A stretch of 8,847 bases of DNA, taken from NCBI GenBank assembly GCA_020059985.1, contig JAGVCI010000059.1:1-8847 (forward strand). Direction: 5' to 3'. Below the pieces are notes generated by a model. That model was given only the letters and a program-made list of their open reading frames with translations. It ran no database searches and had not been told where the DNA came from. Shown here piece by piece: positions 5,629-8,847 of this stretch (its first letter is position 1; the number at the start of each line of letters is the position of its first letter). The position numbers and the translations under genes were made by a program. This DNA is from Candidatus Peribacterales bacterium. Lineage in GTDB: Bacteria; Patescibacteriota; Gracilibacteria; Peribacterales; Peribacteraceae.

Positions 5629-5826
5629 ATGAGTTATAAACGTGTCATGCAAGGGCAGTGGGGACCGCAAATACGCGCGCAAACAGATCAGTTACAACAA
5701 CAAGAAAAAGCAAAAACGGCAGAAGCCGTTACAGAAAATATTTCGAGTACAGCGACGACTGTGCAGTCTGATCTTCAGACTCTTACTCATACTCCTCAGC
5801 AGGGAGAACAGGTTCAAGCGCTTTAG
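5629..5826 (+). CDS. Hypothetical protein, small glutamine-rich
   Basis: A 65-residue hydrophilic protein not recognised from any family. It is rich in Gln, Thr and Ser: residues 8-26 carry several Gln (QGQWGPQIRAQTDQLQQQE), then a Lys/Ala-rich helix-prone stretch (27-36) and a Ser/Thr/Gln tail. No signal peptide, membrane segment or cysteine is present. It looks helical or disordered. ATG 5629 is preferred over the in-frame TTG at 5620, because the TTG overlaps a consensus -10 box. The gene follows metK by 90 bases, and the next small gene begins 63 bases after its stop, so the two may be co-transcribed. Being short and compositionally biased it could be a spurious frame, but the promoter placement argues for a gene. 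Confidence 0.5.
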   Translation: MSYKRVMQGQWGPQIRAQTDQLQQQEKAKTAEAVTENISSTATTVQSDLQTLTHTPQQGEQVQAL

Positions 5827-5889
5827 GACTTTTCGGCTTCAGGAAGGGTTCTTGTCTGGTTTCCTTGACGATAGGAGTACCATTTCTCC

Positions 5890-6207
5890 ATGGACGGTAA
5901 TCGAGAAAAATTTTTGGGCAGAGGCGACGAAAAGGAGGGTACAGGTTCCAACTCCCCGCTGAGGAGGATCATTGAGCAGAACGAAGGAGAAGGAGAGGAA
6001 GAAGGTTTTACCGTCGCTCCTGATGGGACCATTAATGCTGAGATAGATGAAGTCGATGATCTCGTTGCCGTGAGAGCACAGCAGGAATTTCAGACAATGA
6101 TCCGTGAGCGAATGGCTGCGGAAGAGCGACAACCAGACATTCCGAATATCTACGACGGTCATTTCGGGAAAATTATCGGTGGCCCGCAGAATATCCGACG
6201 AAAATAA
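5890..6207 (+). CDS. Hypothetical protein, small acidic
   Basis: A 105-residue protein that I do not recognise. The first 45 residues are Gly/Glu-rich and probably disordered (EGEGEEEGF at 32-40). Residues 45-85 have a very acidic segment (INAEIDEVDDLVAV) leading into a helix (AQQEFQTMIRERMAAEER, 63-80). The C-terminus is Gly/Pro-containing and basic (GGPQNIRRK). No signal peptide or membrane segment is seen. ATG 5890 is used; TAGGAG at 5872-5877 is a possible ribosome binding site but lies 12 bases away, longer than ideal. The stop codon is one base from the stop of the convergent cell-wall gene. Codon use fits the neighbours. Confidence 0.6.
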   Translation: MDGNREKFLGRGDEKEGTGSNSPLRRIIEQNEGEGEEEGFTVAPDGTINAEIDEVDDLVAVRAQQEFQTMIRERMAAEERQPDIPNIYDGHFGKIIGGPQNIRRK

Positions 6208-6208
6208 T

Positions 6209-8623
6209 TCAGTTGATGGTCGAAATCTCCGTCTCTGGATAGTAGTACTTGAGAATCTCTTCCGCTTTTTTCCCGGTGTTCGCTTGGCCCTCTGCTCCGC
6301 AGCCGCTCATGCCAACACCGTGGCCGTTCATCGGCATGCCCTCACACCAAGGATCTAATTTGCTGTAGAAAATTTCTGCGAAGGGGAAACCACGCCAGCC
6401 TGCTTCCTCTGGTGAGCGCGTTTTTCCATTGTCACTGGAGAAATACGGCGTCTTCACGATCGAACCACCTTTCGTGATCACTTGGTGCGCGGTGCTCTCG
6501 ACGGCTTCGGTCCAACGGGGATTGCTTTGTTCAAAGAAGACGCCTCCGTAAGCCTGAAAACGTGCAGGACTATCGTCGCCGTCGTAGGGCTTACTCGGGA
6601 ACTTTCGATTGAGCGGATCCATGTAGTACGCGGCGTAGCTTCGTGCGGCGATGGCGAACGCACGCTGCTTCTCGTAGGGCTCACTATCTGGTTCTTCGGC
6701 GAGTCCCTTCAAATAATATTCGAGTGGCAGCTCATTGATCAAGACGAGCAGACCATCAACTACACGACACTCGAGCACGCCGCGAAATCTGTTCGCGCTC
6801 TTTTGCCAACTTGCGATTGCGGAGACGCCAGTACCCGGATCGAGTCGCACGGCCGAAGACTTCACCGAAATTTCTCCAGCACGCGCGACGCAGAGATCAT
6901 TTTCCTTCGTGAGTGTCACTGTCGCGCCTGCGATCTGACGATCACCGAGTGCGAATGGTTGATCGATCGTCACATTCATCGTTTCTGCCTCATGTCCCAG
7001 TCGAATGCGGATCATGCGGCCGTTCTGCGTGCTTGTCATCGGCGTTGCGGTGTAGCGCGTACGTGTGCGGAAATCGACGGAGGACTCTGGAGGAGTAACT
7101 GCGGGCGTCGTACGGACCCTGCGTCCTTCGGATTGCAGCGTGTAGGTGATGTCACCGACCTTCAGAGTGTAGTGTCGCGCCTGGGCGGGGAACTGAATGG
7201 TGAGCTGAATGGGAGTCGCGCTTCCTGCAGTGAGCGATGCCGGCGAGAGGAGCTCCTCACGTACGCGCACTTGTTGGCCCGAGAGGTCCTGCCACACGCC
7301 GATACGCGGGTGAGAGCGTTCCACCGTCGCGATGCGCGCACGGCGCGACACAGAGGCCTCTCCAGCCGTGAAGGAAAGCTGAATGATCGTCTGGCTGCCC
7401 GGCGCACCGATGAGCGTAGTCGAGCCTAAGGGCGTGAGTGTGGGCTTTCGGACGAGCGAAGCCTGCGCCACGCGTGCGGCTTTTCTTTCACTCGTACGGT
7501 CCTCTCTGAACGCGAACGTCGGCAGGATGATGGGACGTCGGATATTCCCAGAGACGAGATCTGTACGGATTTGCGGCATAGACGCCGTAATGAAGTAGCC
7601 CGGACACGTGGTCGTGACGAGATCGCCATGTCGAACGATCACTGGGAATTTCTTCCCGTGGAACATCACGTCTTTTTTCAGATCGATTCTGTACTTGGCT
7701 GAGAGCAGTGCGAGCAGTTCTTTGAGCGCTGTCATCTGCTCCTGTGTCGGCTTCTCCAGTTCGAAGCTTCCCATCAGCGCGATGCCGATCGTTCCCACAT
7801 TTGCGCAGTACGCATGTCCGCCGACGACGCCATCACCACCCGCACGGCCTTCGTATGCCTGACCAAATTCGTCGATCACGTAGTGATACCCGATGTCGCC
7901 CCAGCCGCGGCTGTTACTGTGATACGTGTAGAGCGCGCGCATTCTTTCGACAGCAGATCGCTCATCTCCGGTGACCTGCAGCGCCGTGTGGTGCACGGTG
8001 AGCAGTTTGATTTGCGGCGAGTATCTCTGTGCCCATCGCAGTTCCTGTCCATCTGCGGTGTGCGTCACCGTTCGCGTCGTCGCAAATTCCTCCGGGTAAT
8101 CGCGTTGCGCATCTAGACAGTCCTGTACGCGCTGCGATGTCGAAGTTGTTCCATTGGAGTCCAGCTCAACGTCATTATCCGATCTTTCAGAATCGTCACC
8201 ATCGATGGTGAAGGACTCATCTGCGCCCCATTCCGCGCGCGTGAGCACCAATTTCGGCGCCATGCGGCGCACCGCAGCTACGCTGTAATGTGCGGGCTCC
8301 TTCGACACGCGGATAGGATGCACATCGTACCCAGTGGTCGTACCGCGGACGCGAATGGCGGAGACAGACTCGGGGAACATCACGAGGTTGGACTCGCGCA
8401 AAAGCGGATCAGACTCATTTTCGATCTCTAACGTCTTCCACTCTGTCCATCGGCCATCTATCCACGTGCTGAGAGAGAGATCGATGGTATCGCCTGGAAC
8501 ACCAATACTCACTGCGTCGATCGGTTCTGTGTACGTGAATACCTTTCCCTGCTCGGACACGGCAAAAAGCGTGAGTGTCGAGACGAGGAGTACGGGCAAC
8601 GCAAACACCAAAACGCGATTCAT
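6209..8623 (-). CDS. Secreted PGRP-type N-acetylmuramoyl-L-alanine amidase fused to a SpoIID/LytB domain
   Basis: An 804-residue exported cell-wall enzyme. Residues 1-22 form a signal peptide or anchor without a lipobox. Residues 28-110 form a beta-rich N-terminal region with a DGRWTEW motif. A PGRP/amidase_2 domain follows: LTRAEWGADES (127-137), an Asp/Ser-rich insert (138-204), LTVHHTA (208-214), IGYHYVIDEFG (244-254), VGGHAYCANVGTIGIALMGS (267-286) and RHGDLVTTTCPG (331-342). The zinc ligands His211, His332 and Cys340 are present, so an active amidase is expected. Residues 361-535 are an unassigned beta-rich linker. SpoIID spans about 536-795: NELPLEYYLKGLAEEP (630-645, likely catalytic Glu643), AFAIAARSYA (655-664), YFSSDNGKT (727-735), GHGVGMSGCGA (767-777). 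In Bacillus, SpoIID is a lytic transglycosylase acting on glycan strands stripped of peptides by an amidase. An extended -10 box sits 7 bases before the ATG. Confidence 0.93.
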   Translation of the reverse strand: MNRVLVFALPVLLVSTLTLFAVSEQGKVFTYTEPIDAVSIGVPGDTIDLSLSTWIDGRWTEWKTLEIENESDPLLRESNLVMFPESVSAIRVRGTTTGYDVHPIRVSKEPAHYSVAAVRRMAPKLVLTRAEWGADESFTIDGDDSERSDNDVELDSNGTTSTSQRVQDCLDAQRDYPEEFATTRTVTHTADGQELRWAQRYSPQIKLLTVHHTALQVTGDERSAVERMRALYTYHSNSRGWGDIGYHYVIDEFGQAYEGRAGGDGVVGGHAYCANVGTIGIALMGSFELEKPTQEQMTALKELLALLSAKYRIDLKKDVMFHGKKFPVIVRHGDLVTTTCPGYFITASMPQIRTDLVSGNIRRPIILPTFAFREDRTSERKAARVAQASLVRKPTLTPLGSTTLIGAPGSQTIIQLSFTAGEASVSRRARIATVERSHPRIGVWQDLSGQQVRVREELLSPASLTAGSATPIQLTIQFPAQARHYTLKVGDITYTLQSEGRRVRTTPAVTPPESSVDFRTRTRYTATPMTSTQNGRMIRIRLGHEAETMNVTIDQPFALGDRQIAGATVTLTKENDLCVARAGEISVKSSAVRLDPGTGVSAIASWQKSANRFRGVLECRVVDGLLVLINELPLEYYLKGLAEEPDSEPYEKQRAFAIAARSYAAYYMDPLNRKFPSKPYDGDDSPARFQAYGGVFFEQSNPRWTEAVESTAHQVITKGGSIVKTPYFSSDNGKTRSPEEAGWRGFPFAEIFYSKLDPWCEGMPMNGHGVGMSGCGAEGQANTGKKAEEILKYYYPETEISTIN

Positions 8624-8630
8624 GGCGCAG

Positions 8631-8639
8631 AGTATATCA
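8631..8639 (-). promoter_or_regulatory. Extended -10 promoter element for the amidase-SpoIID gene
   Basis: On the minus strand TGATATACT is an extended -10 box (TGn plus TATACT, five of six consensus). It ends 7 bases before the ATG at 8623, so transcription would start at or beside the start codon, giving a leaderless mRNA. No -35 box is seen, as is common for extended -10 promoters. Confidence 0.5.
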
Positions 8640-8691
8640 GCGTCACGCCCACTCTCGGGTTGATGAATTTTCTCGATGTGGGGAAAGACGC
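8640..8691 (-). repeat. Nested inverted repeats between the glycosyltransferase and amidase genes
   Basis: GCGTC (8640-8644) and GACGC (8687-8691) enclose CCCAC (8648-8652) and GTGGG (8678-8682), a two-step inverted repeat with a 25-base central loop. It begins one base after the stop codon of the glycosyltransferase and abuts the extended -10 box. It could fold as a 3' hairpin on the upstream mRNA, but there is no T-tract. Confidence 0.35.
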
Positions 8692-8847
8692 TTACCGTAA
8701 AATTTGTTCGTATTCTCCGACCATTCGCTCGATGGAGAAGAGTTTTTCTGCGGAAATCTTTCCCTGCGCACCAATATTTTTTCGTAGATCCTTCTCACAC
8801 AGGCGCGTGAGCGCATTTTTCATTTCTTCGACCGATTCTGCCTTCAC
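8692..8847 (-). CDS. Glycosyltransferase, probable group 1 (GT4-like), C-terminal end (partial)
   Basis: The last 51 codons of a minus-strand gene that enters from the right edge and stops with TAA at 8692-8694. The peptide has the typical end of group-1 glycosyltransferases: an ESVEEMKNALTRL helix (4-16), then LRKNIGAQGK (21-30), and AEKLFSIERMVGEYEQIL (33-50), matching the common ending in which the last helix carries F-S-x-E-x-M-V-x-x-Y-x-x-x. The family places sugars from nucleotide donors on lipids, polysaccharides or proteins. The catalytic and donor-binding parts lie outside the window, so substrate cannot be said. The stop is 68 bases before the amidase-SpoIID start; both genes could concern the cell envelope, but each may have its own promoter. 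Confidence 0.7.
   Translation of the reverse strand: MKAESVEEMKNALTRLCEKDLRKNIGAQGKISAEKLFSIERMVGEYEQILR

Noticed and set aside
6209..6211. TGA read as glycine, as in Gracilibacteria
   Set aside because: The SpoIID domain ends normally just before this TGA, and no gene here needs an internal TGA read as an amino acid.
6482..7429. Long plus-strand open frame opposite the amidase-SpoIID gene
   Set aside because: It is antisense to a gene with clear conserved domains; its translation is Arg/Cys-rich with no recognisable motif, as expected of a codon-bias shadow.
1..8847. CRISPR array, tRNA, rRNA, insertion sequence or prophage
   Set aside because: No regularly spaced repeats, no tRNA- or rRNA-like stretches, no transposase or phage genes and no flanking repeats were seen on either strand.

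Overview
The window is a compact, mostly housekeeping stretch of bacterial chromosome of balanced base composition. Standard genetic code is used: TGA ends at least two genes. Several traits suggest a member of the Candidate Phyla Radiation (Patescibacteria), perhaps Peregrinibacteria/Peribacteria-like. These are genes mostly without clear Shine-Dalgarno sites, -10 boxes almost touching start codons, very short intergenic gaps, a small holin-like membrane protein, and an amidase fused to a SpoIID domain. This placement is an inference from gene style, not a phylogeny.

Layout, left to right. (1) The 5' part of comM (minus, runs off the left edge) diverges from yraN (plus); both belong to a gene neighbourhood often linked to uptake and processing of DNA. 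(2) A minus-strand set runs zwf, pgl, then an unrecognised protein with a weak receiver-like pattern whose 3' end overlaps yraN tail to tail. Zwf and Pgl catalyse the first two steps of the oxidative pentose phosphate pathway, supplying NADPH and 6-phosphogluconate. (3) Plus-strand genes follow: an 81-residue two-helix membrane protein, a 120-residue acidic protein of unknown role, and metK. (4) The metK leader holds a complete SAM-I (S-box) riboswitch followed by an intrinsic terminator, so S-adenosylmethionine synthesis is probably switched off by its own product. (5) Two short hydrophilic unknown proteins follow metK. (6) They converge on a large minus-strand gene for a secreted cell-wall enzyme with an N-terminal PGRP-type amidase and a C-terminal SpoIID/LytB domain. 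(7) The right edge holds the last 51 codons of a probable group-1 glycosyltransferase on the minus strand.

The strongest observations are the riboswitch, whose antiterminator seems to use the P2 strand of the aptamer rather than P1, and the amidase-SpoIID fusion, which puts two enzyme types known to act in sequence on peptidoglycan into one chain. No mobile elements, CRISPR arrays, tRNA or rRNA genes were seen, and there is no gene-free stretch longer than about 170 bases.
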